Below the pieces are notes generated by a model. It made no database searches and had not been told where the DNA came from. It saw only the letters and a list, made by a program, of their open reading frames with translations. A DNA stretch of 64,000 nt from Gnomoniopsis sp. IMI 355080 (lineage: Eukaryota > Ascomycota > Sordariomycetes > Diaporthales > Gnomoniaceae), in the NCBI GenBank assembly GCA_027946555.1, contig JAPEVC010000021.1:1-64000 (forward strand), in the 5' to 3' direction. Position numbers and translations under genes: made by a program. Below are positions 24,112 through 35,620 of this stretch, one piece after another (the stretch's first letter is position 1; every line of letters begins with the position of its first letter).

Positions 24112-27100
24112 CTTCGTCTTTGGTTGGTGAGGACAGTGTATAGCGATTCAACCTCAACGGGAGAATAAATCGGTGGCGTCGAGCGGACGGCAGGGTTGTG
24201 GTCTACTCGACGAGTTTATATCGAATTGAACGGGTGTCCATCAGACTAAGCTTCCAACTTTCGGTCCTTAGGACGAGCGAGGAAACATGACAAAGGTGGC
24301 GGGCACACTATCCAATGTCCACTGTTGAAATGTGCAGGTGTGTCGAGAGTAATAGTAAAGCTACTCATGAAACGCACTGGTACCGCATACTTGGTCACAA
24401 CCGTTGCGTTGGAAGAGTATTGCAACCCACATGCATTATACTACACCCGTAGAGACAGCCACTCAGCCCTGGCCCGGACTCCGGACCCCCGGATGATCTT
24501 CACATGGGGATTTTGGGCAATTTTGGTTTTCTGTCGTCGCAGATCCGCTTGACGAGCCGGGCTTACGAGCAGCCAGCTACCAGAAACAGATGTGACAGGA
24601 ACGCAACGATGGTAATCTAGGACGATCGGATCAGCCACTGGGCCCAAAAGGGACCTGTCCTCACCAACAGCCACACAGACAGCCAAGGTTCGGCTCAAAA
24701 CCGAACATCGCTGCAGATATCCTATTGCGGAATGACAGCTGCAGTGTGATTTCGGAATTATCTTGGCCTCGGAGCAATGCGATCTAGCCCAAATATGCTC
24801 AGCGTCAAATCCTCGTTCAAAATTCACCAACGGAAAAGAACAGACGGGTTCGCCAAGTCTTGAACAATTCTAGCACCATATTTCTGTCGCCGCGCTGACC
24901 GCGTTGAACTATGCTGATCGGGTTCGTGCATCGAAGTTTCCGTTTCAGGCAGTCTCCTCCAGACTATTAATATGACCCCAACGAACGCTGTCTGATCGGC
25001 CTTTCGCCAGTTATTGCATAGTATTACGGCGACCCATAGCAGTTATCATATTGCTATCCGTGGAACCTTCGTGAAGCGGTCATGTACCAGACCTGGTGTT
25101 TGAACTGGAGTATATCCGCGCCGAGTCTTGTTCGTCCGAAAAGCATCGTCGGCGGCGAACGCATATAAAGGCGGACATGTTTCAGGACTAGGCAGTACTC
25201 AAGTACTACCTGATCTGCCAATCGCATGTCCAACCGGGGGCATCGAGAAGACGGGACGATGGTTCCAGCATGACTGTCAGATTTCTGACAACGTTCGAAT
25301 TCTAGCCTTCCAGGCCTTCCAGGAACAGACCCGACTTTGACAGAGTTCGGTTGGCTAGTCATCTCGTTTCAGCCACTGTGCTGGCGGTCTGGTGCTGTGC
25401 TATGGCCTGTCACAAGGTCTCTCTCTCTCTCTCTCTCGCTCGTTATTTCGTCATGTGATTTTCGCACAGTGATAGCCCAGATGTGTACCGTGGAACAGTC
25501 GTGAGAAAGCCAGGGAAATTTGGACGATCACGCATGGTGGACCAGCCTGTTAGCGAATTTCGCCAATCAGCTTCAGCTTCTGAATATACGAAGCCGCCGT
25601 CAAAGAGGTGTGTCTCTTCATGCCCACGTGCATGAACATACTCGGCAGAGTTTGGATTTACACCTTTTGACGCCGTTGAGCTGTGGGATGCATTACACCC
25701 GTTTGCAGCAACGGTTGATTCCTTAGACTTTGGCCGCTGTTTCACATGTGCAGTTGACCTGGTCGCCGGTTCGGGATCAACGCGACTGGCCCGAGAAGAC
25801 GTCAAAAGAAGGCAGACCTCTCGTGTTTCCCATGTTGCCCCAGCTATTTTAGGACTAGATTCCCTAGCGTAGCAGACTTAGCAGTGATATACTATAATTC
25901 ATGGCCCCGGCGAGAATATTCTACGGGCCGAGCTAGAGGAACGGAATGAGTCTCAACGAAACCAACCACATGGAATTGATCCCACGTGAGTGCAGAAGAC
26001 TTCGTTCAACCATAAATGTCGACTGATGAAGGTGAGGAGTCTAATTGATCGAAATGTTTCCTTCGTCGGGCGTATATCGTAGGGGCTGCGTGTGTCTGGG
26101 AGAGAGAGCCAAGCGTCCGCGGGCGAACAGAGGCGAGGCGCACAGAATCTTTCGTGTCCAGTGCGTCGCACGTGGAACGCTTGTTGGAAGTTTTGCAGAT
26201 CGCCCTGGCCAGATTTCAATAACATTGTGAAGTTCAATACGACCATTCCAGCAGTTCGAAACGGGTCCGAACTGTTCACGGCGCAAGAGCAGTTTGTAGG
26301 GCTCACTACTACATACAAGTAATTAGATGCGGCAAATTGTCACCGTAGCAGTGGCCCCCTGATCAGCCCAACCACACGGTAACCTTGCCGAATCTCAGGT
26401 TCTTGATAGTTGTCGGCAACTTCGTCAGGGTGTCGCCAAGTCGCCTCCATGTCTCTTCGAGGTGGCAAGCATAGTCTCCTGAGTGGCTTGCCGACACAAG
26501 CAGGATGACGAGCAGGATGCAGCTGCGGTCACCCGCATGGCACGGCAGGCTGTGTAAGGTCCGCCAGGAGCATCGTCCAACAGAGGCGAGACAGTCCCAA
26601 ACGACGGTCGCAAGCCGGTTCTTTGACCATAGGATAGGATTCCATGGGGATGTGTCTGTGCTGAAGAGCTACTATGGTACTTGGACTATAGCATATATAC
26701 TGATAAGTAAGACTTGTGGAGCGAGGTAGGGAGGCGTCATTGGCTGGTCAACTTTGTGACCAAACCTGGTTCGATTCCGAGGCCGAACCTCCTGGTTTCC
26801 AGACCCCATGGGGAGGTCCTTCATTTTGGCTTGTCGGCGATAAGCATTGTGGATCTTGTGTGCCTCGCACTGGACAAAAAGCAGGATTTGGCTTCCCTGC
26901 TTTGCTCTGCCGGAGCAAACGCACCTGCAGCTGACCGTCTGTCTGCCACATGGGTGAGGGTGGGTGACAGGCCAGCACCTTACTTGGGCGCATCGGAGAT
27001 TTGACAGTCCGTCCCAGGGAGATTGGAGTTGATGCTGCTGCTCGCGACACGTTCTCACTGCCGAGCGATGCAGTCGTGAAGCAATGGTGGGCCAGGGCGT

Positions 27101-27941
27101 GTATGATACAAGCGTTGCAGAGCATGCTGCATGCTGCCGTCGTCAAGCCTGTTCTTCTTTCTCTTTTTGGCTCCCGGTTTTGGATCAGGAGTACTGATTT
27201 ATTCCAGAAACATTCTGTGCCACATCGCATCAACGAGTGGCGGGCGATAGATTGAAATTGACGATGGCAAGGGTGCTTGAAGCGCAGATGAATGGCTGCT
27301 GGCCGCTGGCTACATAGTAATTAATTACCCATGACTGGTAAGATAGTTGGCCGTGGACCATGTCTGCAATGTAAGTTCTTCTGTACCTGCATTACGATCC
27401 ACAGCAGCAATTCAAGGGACGCGAGGAACGCGTCTAGTCCTGACAAGTCCTTGTCTCGCTGTTCTCGTTGGCCCACAAACTCACCATCTTACCTGGGTAG
27501 TGTTTCCTTGCGCTGCATCCGGCTTGCCGATGACGTTCTGGTAAGTGGTCGAACATCCCAGACCACCACACCGCATCCACTTTATTTGTTGGCACTTATT
27601 AGGCGCTGCTAGGTACCTGCCAGGCCTACCTAGGCACTTTAGCGATATGGCTGAGAGGTGCGGTGTGGTGCAGTGCAGGAGGTGGATCATCAAGCCAAAA
27701 CCGCCTGCTACTAGTACCGCTAGTTCTGGGTAACGAAAGCCAGTTCCCGCCTTCCATTTTCAAGTTTGGTTTGGCTTGTTTTGTTTGTGGTTTGTTTTGT
27801 TTGCTTCGCTCCACGGTCAGAAAAAGAAGTCAAACACCAGCACATTCGTTCGTTCGTGTTGTCTTAGTCTCGATTATCGCTCATTCTTCTGCCTGTGTTC
27901 GATTCTGACTCGTTGCCACAAACCGCCATCGATTGCCAACC
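24112..27941. other. 3.8 kb gene-free interval between divergent RGS and GH72 genes
   Basis: No supportable gene on either strand; open frames are all below 165 codons and without recognisable motifs. Contents: a (TC)n microsatellite at about 25419-25436, an AGGTACCT palindrome at 27611-27618 with CCTACCTAGG just after it, and a T/G-rich stretch at about 27765-27810 close to the GH72 start. A GGTTCGATTCC sequence at 26768-26778 resembles a tRNA B box but has no tRNA around it. Confidence 0.55.
25419..25436. repeat. (TC)n microsatellite
   Basis: Uninterrupted TC dinucleotide run of about nine units in the gene-free interval. Confidence 0.9.
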
Positions 27942-29552
27942 ATGAGGCTGCCCACCCTCGCAGCGCTCGCCCTCTTGGGCACCGCCCACGCCATCACGAC
28001 AATCTCGGCATATGGCAACAAGTTCTTCTACGAGAACGGCACCCAGTTCTTCATCAAGGGCGTTGCCTATCAGCTGACCTCGGACGATCCCCTTACCGAC
28101 TCGGCCCAGTGCTCGCGCGATGCCTCGCTGATGCAGGAGCTCGGCGTCAACACCATTCGTGTCTACCACGTTGATGCATCTTCCGACCACGATGACTGTA
28201 TGACCGCCTTTGCCAACGCTGGCATCTACCTCTTCGTTGACCTGGACACTTTCGATACTTACATTCTCCCGGTACGGCCCGCCCCACGTGCTGATGCTGT
28301 TCGCCTCATGCCCCCTGAAACCTTAACCTTATGCTGACTTAGCATTCCTTCGCCTCCACCAGACTACTCCGTACTGGAACCAGACTGTAAGTAGCAATTC
28401 TTTACTTTGCTTGTTTCCCTGGCAGGTTTTTTTTCTTTTTGCTGACACTCTCTAAGCAATATGAACGGTTCACCGGCGTCATGGATGGGTTTGTCAAGTA
28501 TGACAACACTCTCGGCTTCTTCGTGGGCAACGAGGTCATCGCCCAGGCCGACCAGAGCCTGGCTGCTCCCTACATCAAGGCTGCCGCTCGAGACCTCAAG
28601 GCCTACAGAAATTCCAAAGGTTACCGTGAAGTTCCCGTTGGCTACAGTGCTGCCGACATTGCAGAGTTGAGGCCTATGCTACAGGACTATCTCACCTGCG
28701 GTGGTAACGCATCCGACTCGATTGATTTCTTCGCACTCAACAGCTACGAGTGGTGTGGTGACGTACGTATTCTGAACCGTCAACTCTTCTCTGATGAGGT
28801 CTTGAGACGTGCGACCCCATATTGACATCTCACTAGTCATCATACACTGTATCTGGCTACGCGAACCTCGAGTCGGAGGCTGTCAACTTTCCTGTCCCCA
28901 TTTTCTTCTCAGAGACCGGATGCAACACCGCCGGCGCCCGCACTTTCACAGACCAGGCAGCCATTTTCGGCGAGAACATGGTGAATGACTGGTCTGGGTC
29001 CATCGTAAGCCTTTAATCCGAAGGACCCCCCACCCCTTCCAAACTCAGTTCCTCCTACTAGTATCGCAATACTGACTGAATTACCGATAGATTTATGAGT
29101 GGATACAGGAGGCAAATGACTACGGTCTTATTTCCTACGGCCCTTCTGCGGCTGCTACTGCCACTGCCTCTGGAGTTGTGGCCGGCTTCACTCGTACTGG
29201 CACACCTACACCAATATCACCTGATTTCTCGAACCTCAAGGCGCAATGGGCGACCCTCACTCCGACAGGTGTCCAGAAGAGTGATTTGGACACAGCCACA
29301 CTGACCACTCGCGATTGCCCCTCGGCAACGTCGTCTGGTTGGCTCGTCTCAGGTAACGTCGCTTTGCCTTCCATTGGCCAGACATTGGATGTGTCAGCTA
29401 CCGGCTCGGCCGCAAGTAGCACGTCAACTTCCTCCTCTTCGTCCGGTAGCTCATCTGGCGACTCGAAGAGCCCCGCTGCTCAGAACAGCAAGGTCACCGT
29501 GTTGGGGGCGGGACTGATGGCGATCATGATCCTTTTCATGGTGTGGCTGTGA
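27942..29552 (+). CDS. GPI-anchored beta-1,3-glucanosyltransferase (GH72, Gel/Gas)
   Basis: Cell-wall enzyme that cleaves beta-1,3-glucan and transfers the new end to another chain, elongating wall glucan. Exons: 27942-28271, 28363-28386, 28457-28762, 28837-29004 and 29091-29552; 429 residues. Signal peptide at 1-17 (MRLPTLAALALLGTAHA). The GH72 core shows FFIKGVAYQ, LGVNTIRVYHVD, LGFFVGNEV (acid/base E144) and PIFFSETGCN (nucleophile E246). There is no cysteine-rich X8/CBM43 module, so it belongs with Gel1/Gel2-type short forms. The Ser-rich stretch and hydrophobic tail LGAGLMAIMILFMVWL mark a GPI anchor. Exon 2 has only 24 bases. It is convergent with the pseudokinase gene downstream. Confidence 0.96.
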
Positions 29553-30453
29553 GATCCGGTGGTGGCTACGGAAAGGGTTGGCTTGTCGGCGAAAGTATGG
29601 GAATCAACCAAAGAAACGTTTTTTTTTTCGGGCTCTGGCTCTCACCCCAGCAAGGTTGGCACAGCCCTATCAGCTTTCAGGGCTTTTAGGGGAGGAATTA
29701 ATAATATTAGCTTTCAGAGACGGCTTCCACACCCAAGGCTTAATAAGGGGTGTTGAGTTGGCCTTGCATGCTGCGGCGTTGTGGTGCGGAGGTAGAAAAG
29801 CATGACCGTTTTGCACATGCACGATGAGGCGTAGCACAGTGCCGAAGAATTGCCAGGCGGAAAAGGCCGTGGCGATCGGGTGGTATCCATAGATTTGCAT
29901 ACAACTAAATGATAAGACCACGTTTTCTGTGCTTTCAGGGTGACACGTTCTGCAATGCAACATGTGAAGTGGTGCGTAGCCTCCTCGGAGACGATGACAC
30001 GAACCGGATGAGTGCGGGTAACGTCAGTCTTGAGGATCGAGAGAATGCATGCTGCAGTCGCCAGCTGGAAATATCGATTGTACATGTGGTCTTGTCCATT
30101 GTGATGGCTTGTACAGTATCTCGGAAAAGAAGCCCATGACGCCTTTTGTTTAAAGGCTGCGTACCACGGTTGGTGCTCGACGAGAGAACGCTGCGGAAGG
30201 TTGGCCCCTGGTGCTTGTGTGCAGTCCTGCCGCAGTAATACCATTGCACAGACTGCGATTTCATTGCAACTCTGCCTTTGCCAGTGGACTCGTCTTATTG
30301 TGCATTTTTTTACTTAATGTGCAGTATCTAGATATACTGTGTACAGTGATATAAAACAGTCTGCCGCACAAGTATACTTGATGCACTCCGTCCTTCACAC
30401 AACACTGACACTCGCCCAGATAGACAAGGACCCGCCATGCACTTGCAGTAGCC
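29553..30453. other. Convergent 3' interval
   Basis: 900 bases between the ends of the GH72 and pseudokinase genes. AT-rich in its right half. No gene, repeat or motif recognised. Confidence 0.6.
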
Positions 30454-32301
30454 TCATGAAGACGAAATTGCTGATTCAGCCTGTGATGGATTCTGCCATA
30501 ATCTCGTCTTCGAAGAACCTAGCCGCAGGTTCTGCATCGAGTTCACCCAGCCGCTACCCAGTCCCCACCGATCGCCTTCTTGAGGAGGAGTATACACACT
30601 TTCCTTGGCCGCAGCGTTGGACTCATCGCTTTCAGCACGCCGGTGGCCCAGCGTACGGATGCTGAAAAGACTACTTCGCTTCGACAAGATGGTAGGCGCA
30701 CTGCTTGCCTGGCGGGCGCTGGCGTTGTCAAAGCTTGGACTCGTCGAGATTCTTTTACTTAACCCTCCTCCCCCTCCTATTTCTCCGTCACGTCCATACT
30801 GATGGACGCAATGCGGCTCCTGGATCCCAGCAACCTCAGTCACGATCTGGTACACCCAGGCCTGCACCTGCACCGCAGTCGGTCGCTCACCCGGCTGCAC
30901 GGCAAGCATGCGCTCGACGACATGTAGAATGGGCGTGACGGCCTTGAATACTCTGCCCTTCTCGGTGCTGTCATTGGCCTTCTTGTCGGCCTCCTTGGAC
31001 AGCCCGTCCATCCACAGCTCGACTTGGCCCAGGTTCTTGTGGAATGACGAGTCCGGCACGGCGCCGCCCCGGCCGGCGATCTTGTGCTTGGCGGAACGTA
31101 CGGCCACGAAGGCGCTGCTGGACCGCTTGAGGAGGCCATGACTGAGGAGTTCGAGGATGATGCAGCCCAGGGAAAATATATCGGCGGCCTGGGGGTCGGA
31201 ATTTGCGGAGAGTTGGCGGGGACCTGATAAGGGTGGTGGATGGCGTGACGTCTCGATGGGTGTGCCGCGACTTATAGCGAACTTTGAGCGCGTTTTTGAG
31301 TCCGATGCTGAGGACATGGTCCAAGTCTTTGTGCGGACGGTCAACGATGGCGCGCTGGGGCGTGAATATTGCTCTGGTGCTCCGTAGTCATAACCTTCCT
31401 TTGAGAAGGACCTGTTGCCCTGCTGCATGAGGGGGCTCTCGATATTGAAACAAGTGTTGTCCTGAAGCACGACATAGTGATTTTGTGTAAAGGAAATTGT
31501 AGAGGGTCTTATATTGCCGAGCGCCTCGCTATTGCTGTGAATGAAGCTGAGAGTGTCTATCAGACAGTGAATCCAGTCGAGGACCATGAGCCTCTTGGCA
31601 AGCTTGTCGACATTCTTCCGGACCGTGGGTGTGGTTGTCAAGTAGGAGCTGAGCTTGTATACGCTGGCTGGCGTGAAGAGGACGTAGGCGTGGTCATGGT
31701 GAGTATAAGATGCGTAGTAGCTCTCTATGTGTTCATTTTGGAGATCTCGGATCAGGCTGATTTCACACATGAAATCCTCCCGGGACATATGGTTCCCCAA
31801 TTGGATTCCTCGCCGGCTGAATGTTTTGCCAGGGCATTGCGGCAGTTGTACGATATCCTGGTGGACACCCGCCGGCCGTTTCTCCACGATATCCAGAGGC
31901 ACAAGCTCTTGGTCTCGGTAGTCGATGTGCTCTCCTTGTTGCAACGTCCTGAGCAGGTAGGTAAACTGCAGATCGTAAAACTTCTTCTCTAGTCGTAAGT
32001 CCCGCTCTTCCGTCAGGGCCAGGCGATGAACCTGATCGAGTGGGATAGGTAGGTCGTCATCTTCCCAGGAGTCGTCGATAAGGCCAAAGGTCTGATCTGG
32101 AAGACCAAGTTCGAGAAGGATGAGGAACAGGCGCCTGGCCTTGGTTTGAATCCAGTCCCAGTAAGTGTCGTTTGTGAGGCCGTCTCCAAACAGGAGCGGC
32201 TTATCCAGGTTCTCGATCTCCTCCGGGTCCAGATAAGAACAGACAAACTCCCTCGTCAATGTTCTTTCAATGCGGGCATCGTCGAACCAAATCTGAGGCA
32301 T
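30454..32301 (-). CDS. Fungal kinase-like (pseudokinase) protein
   Basis: Single-exon gene of 615 residues. The N-terminal region (about 1-130) is a conserved-looking fungal module with FDDARIERTL, LLFGDGLTNDTYWDWI and GLIDDSWEDDDLPI. A protein-kinase fold follows at about 175-520. The alpha-C Glu (CEISLIRDL), the APE motif (YGAPEQYS) and the alpha-F DIFSLGCIILELLS are present. The catalytic loop, however, reads LGNIRPSTISF where HRDIKPSN is expected, the DFG site reads LQDNTCF, and there is no clear VAIK lysine. Catalysis as a kinase is therefore unlikely; scaffolding or sensing is an inference. The C-terminus (about 530-615) is Ser-rich and disordered, with Lys/Arg. Confidence 0.85.
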   Translation of the reverse strand: MPQIWFDDARIERTLTREFVCSYLDPEEIENLDKPLLFGDGLTNDTYWDWIQTKARRLFLILLELGLPDQTFGLIDDSWEDDDLPIPLDQVHRLALTEERDLRLEKKFYDLQFTYLLRTLQQGEHIDYRDQELVPLDIVEKRPAGVHQDIVQLPQCPGKTFSRRGIQLGNHMSREDFMCEISLIRDLQNEHIESYYASYTHHDHAYVLFTPASVYKLSSYLTTTPTVRKNVDKLAKRLMVLDWIHCLIDTLSFIHSNSEALGNIRPSTISFTQNHYVVLQDNTCFNIESPLMQQGNRSFSKEGYDYGAPEQYSRPSAPSLTVRTKTWTMSSASDSKTRSKFAISRGTPIETSRHPPPLSGPRQLSANSDPQAADIFSLGCIILELLSHGLLKRSSSAFVAVRSAKHKIAGRGGAVPDSSFHKNLGQVELWMDGLSKEADKKANDSTEKGRVFKAVTPILHVVERMLAVQPGERPTAVQVQAWVYQIVTEVAGIQEPHCVHQYGRDGEIGGGGGLSKRISTSPSFDNASARQASSAPTILSKRSSLFSIRTLGHRRAESDESNAAAKESVYTPPQEGDRWGLGSGWVNSMQNLRLGSSKTRLWQNPSQAESAISSS

Positions 32302-33860
32302 TCCGAAGAGTCTGTTGAGCCGGGCCGGATTAGGGTGAGTCTATGTAAACAGGCGCCTATGCGTGGGTGCACGTCTGGAACATGTGGTCCATGAATGAGA
32401 AGACGACGAGGTGATAATGACTTACACGGCGTCAGCCAGGGTGTGGTGGGTCGCTATAATAATACGACATGGCAACTAGTCTATTCTCTCGACCGAGTGC
32501 CCACAGGATGGTAGGGCTACGTGCAAAGCAGGATGCTGCGGGTGACGTACCCTCGACCAAGGCGATGATTAAGGGACAGGGAAATCAGAGTATATGTGGG
32601 GACACGGCTGCGTTCAAGGCAAAAGCTTATTAGTTTGGATGACATGGGCCGTGAGCAGTCGAGAAGGTTTGTGGAAGCAGGGTGTGGGCCTTTGAGTCTC
32701 GATCGTCTGCCGCTCTCGATAAGCCGCATGCGGTCTCAAGAGAAGAAAGGCTTTGAGGGGCGCCGGGGGCCTGCAAGTTCACCCGAAGTCTAATTCCCAG
32801 ACAATGAAAATGCGTGTGCCGGAGCCTCGCAACACTCCACGTCCACGGGAGAGCAAAATCATAATGGTAGGACTGTATGTACAAGGAGGAGCACGGAGAT
32901 TGCGTCGGTAGCGTCGATAGTAGGACCGGGAACTCAGAACGAAAGGCCGATTTGTTCTGGAACACAATAATACCCCAGGGATATAGGGGTTCGATTCCTG
33001 TGCTTGCTGTGATTGATGCGCAACGCAGATATAATACAATATGGCATGGTGCATGCTTCGGACGTTTTATCGTGTAACGCTCAGCGTTGGGGGGGGGGGG
33101 GCAAACTCTCGGTAACGGTCGTCCATATCTTCGGATCTTTATACATGCTCGATCTTTAGCTAAAGTGAATGCTATACGTGACTGCACATTTTAATGTGTC
33201 ATTTGTGATATCGCAATTATCTTACAGGCTTGAGCTTGTAGTTCAGGAGCTGAGCCAAGACCCCATGTGTCTGATGGGGACATGCTGGGCTGGACGAGTG
33301 TGACCACCACGGCTTGCTTTTCCCACACAACACGAATATTCTTCCGTCCTGCCGTCCCGGCCCTGAGACAGTCAGTCCATGGTCGGTCCTTAGGTTCGCT
33401 TACAGAAGCAAGACGATGGCAAAGCATCCATGACCACGGTCCAGCCTCCAGAGCCTCTGAATGGCTGTGGGAACATATAATAGACAGCAACCGCAAGTCC
33501 GGATCTTGGTTTTCTGGCAATCTCCTGACCGAACGATGGCAACCCAGGTAACCCAGGTGCTGCTGAGGGACTCTGTCCAGCCTCCAGCCCACCTCAACAC
33601 CATCTCACGCGCGAACCACGATGGCCTTGTAATGAGCACAGATTCAGACTGCGGGTGGGGGTCTCTCCCCGCATAAATCCAGTCAACGAATCTGCTTCTT
33701 TTGATATGATGGTCATCTTGCTCATCTCAACTTTGCACCTGATTAGACTTATAATTGTGTAATGGCATGTGGCTCCCTAACCCGCCTGATACCAGCCACT
33801 ACAGATACGGATACATTCTCTCTATTCCAACCATGCCATGAATGGCGCCAGCGCCAATTG
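32302..33860. other. Intergenic interval with a 13-G run
   Basis: 1.56 kb between the pseudokinase start and the SDR stop, both minus. It holds the pseudokinase promoter, a run of 13 G at 33089-33101 and a tRNA B-box-like GGTTCGATTCC at 32988-32998 without a foldable tRNA. No gene supported. Confidence 0.6.
33089..33101. repeat. 13-G homopolymer
   Basis: Uninterrupted run of 13 guanines in the interval upstream of the pseudokinase gene. Could be polymorphic or a sequencing-length artefact. Confidence 0.85.
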
Positions 33861-35011
33861 TTATATAAGGCTGCCATTTTTCTCGCTCAGCTCATTTCCC
33901 TTCCTACCGATATAACCCTCCATGGCCTCATCAATCCCGGCAAGCTTCCGAGCCACGTTCTGCAACCCCACAGGCAGCACATTGTACCAATCAATGAGTC
34001 TTGCGTACAAGGGCGTAGACAAGGACTCGGCATAGCCGTTGTCAATCGCGTCGATAATCTCCTTGGCAACTTCCACAGGCTCCACCACAGGCGCAAAGAA
34101 GGAATTGGGCGTCTGCACACCATAGAACAGCGGCGTAGACAGCTGACCGGGCGCAACCAGGACAGTGCGGATCTCCGGATTGGACTGCCGTAGCTCTGCA
34201 GTCAAAGACTTGTGCATAGCAATGAGGCCGGCTTTGGCTGCAGCATAGTCGCTCAGTTGGGCGGCTCCGATCTTGCCAATGACGCTTGAGATCGTGACGA
34301 CAGTGCCCCCGTTCCGGCTCCGAATCATGGCGGGTAAGAAGGTTTTGAGCGTGTAGAAGCTGGAGAGGAGGTTGGTGGACAAGCTTTGCTCAGCCTCGTC
34401 CATGGACATGTCCAGCAGGCGTTTGCCAACTACGATGGCGGCGTTGTTGATGATTACAGTTGGTGGGCCGAGCTAGACGTTGTTCAGCAGGTGCACATCG
34501 ACTACACAGACCTAGGCCCAGTATGCAGACTTACATCTTCCTCGATTTGTCTCTCCACACGCGCCAGCTGCTCTCTGTCCGTGACATCGCACTTGTAGTA
34601 GGTGACGCCCCTTGACTCGCCGTTCTCCATCTCCTTGACGTCCAGCACGGCCACCGATGCGCCGCGCATGCCGTATACCTCCGCGATGAGCAGGCCTAGC
34701 CCGCTGGAGCCACCTGTGATGACAATGACCTCATCCTCGAGGTTGACCTCGCGGGGAAGACCAAAGGCCATGCGCCGGTTCACATACCAGGCGGTCCAGA
34801 ATACTGTTACTGCCGAGGCCCACCATATAGAAACGACCATGGGCGTCTTGTCCCAGTCCATGTGCTCGGCCCGGAAGCACAGGGGAATTATCCATGCCAC
34901 GAAGGGATGGAAAAAGGTCACATTGAGGACCTTGAGGAAGAGATCGATGGAGAAGGGCGCAAACCACGAGTCGCGCGTCATTGGACGCTCAAAGTTGCCA
35001 GGTGTCGCCAT
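33861..35011 (-). CDS. Membrane-associated short-chain dehydrogenase/reductase (classical SDR)
   Basis: NAD(P)-dependent oxidoreductase of the RDH10/DHRS/17-beta-HSD11-like group. Exons on the minus strand: 35011-34535 and 34472-33861; 362 residues. N-terminal hydrophobic segments (about 22-45 and 58-75) suggest anchoring in the ER or lipid droplets. The Rossmann motif is TGGSSGLGL, followed by Asp in VLDVKE (pointing to NAD preference) and DVTD, NNAA, the catalytic Ser in SSVIGKIG and YAAAK (Tyr-x-x-x-Lys). PGQLSTPLF follows the active site. All catalytic residues are present. The substrate (lipid, retinoid- or sterol-like alcohol) is not predictable. Confidence 0.92.
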
Positions 35012-35620
35012 CTTCGAGGCTGACTTTAGTACTGGAGCGCCGATGCAGCGGTCTTGTGCTACTTGTTGGACGCGAGAGGGAAGGCTTCGGGTTGTTGAAC
35101 ACGATACGACGGGCTGACTAGATCGGGAGAGCTTCTTGACAAAATGTTATTATCGAGAAACAGTCGCCAAGTATATTCAAGTGGCCATCGACTGAGGCAA
35201 AAGACAGAAACACAACTTGCGACAACGGAGTTGAGCTCCTTGTTGCAAGGATTCACATGTTGAAACGTTGGGCTTGTCAGGGACCAGAAGCATGGCGCGA
35301 AGCAACGAAGCTCGGACTGGTCCGAGAGCTTACTATGATAGACCCCTGCCGCCCCGCGGATCCCTTTGCAGGCCCGGGCCGCTCCAACGAAAGCTTCGGC
35401 TCCGCTCCCGGCTGCTCGTTGTGCCAGGCAAGTTTTGATGGAGTACGGATTACAGAGCGGGTTGCACGTAAAATGACCATCCGTTCGAGCTCAATTTGTG
35501 TGACATATCCGAGATCATTGAACGTCCAGGGTCCTGTCTCTGGTATCATGGTTTTCCCCACCCGAACGCCATGCAATGCAGTAAAACACCCTTCAATGAC
35601 ACACACTTCCGCATTCCAGC
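35012..35620. other. Promoter of the SDR gene and 3' region of SOF1
   Basis: About 610 bases between two minus-strand genes. No motif or additional gene recognised. Confidence 0.6.

Noticed and set aside
26768..26778. Second GGTTCGATTCC with a nearby TGGTCA/TGACCA hairpin
   Set aside because: The hairpin loop has six bases and the D and acceptor stems are absent; not a tRNA.
32988..32998. GGTTCGATTCC resembling a tRNA B box
   Set aside because: No A box, acceptor stem or well-paired T stem at the right distances.
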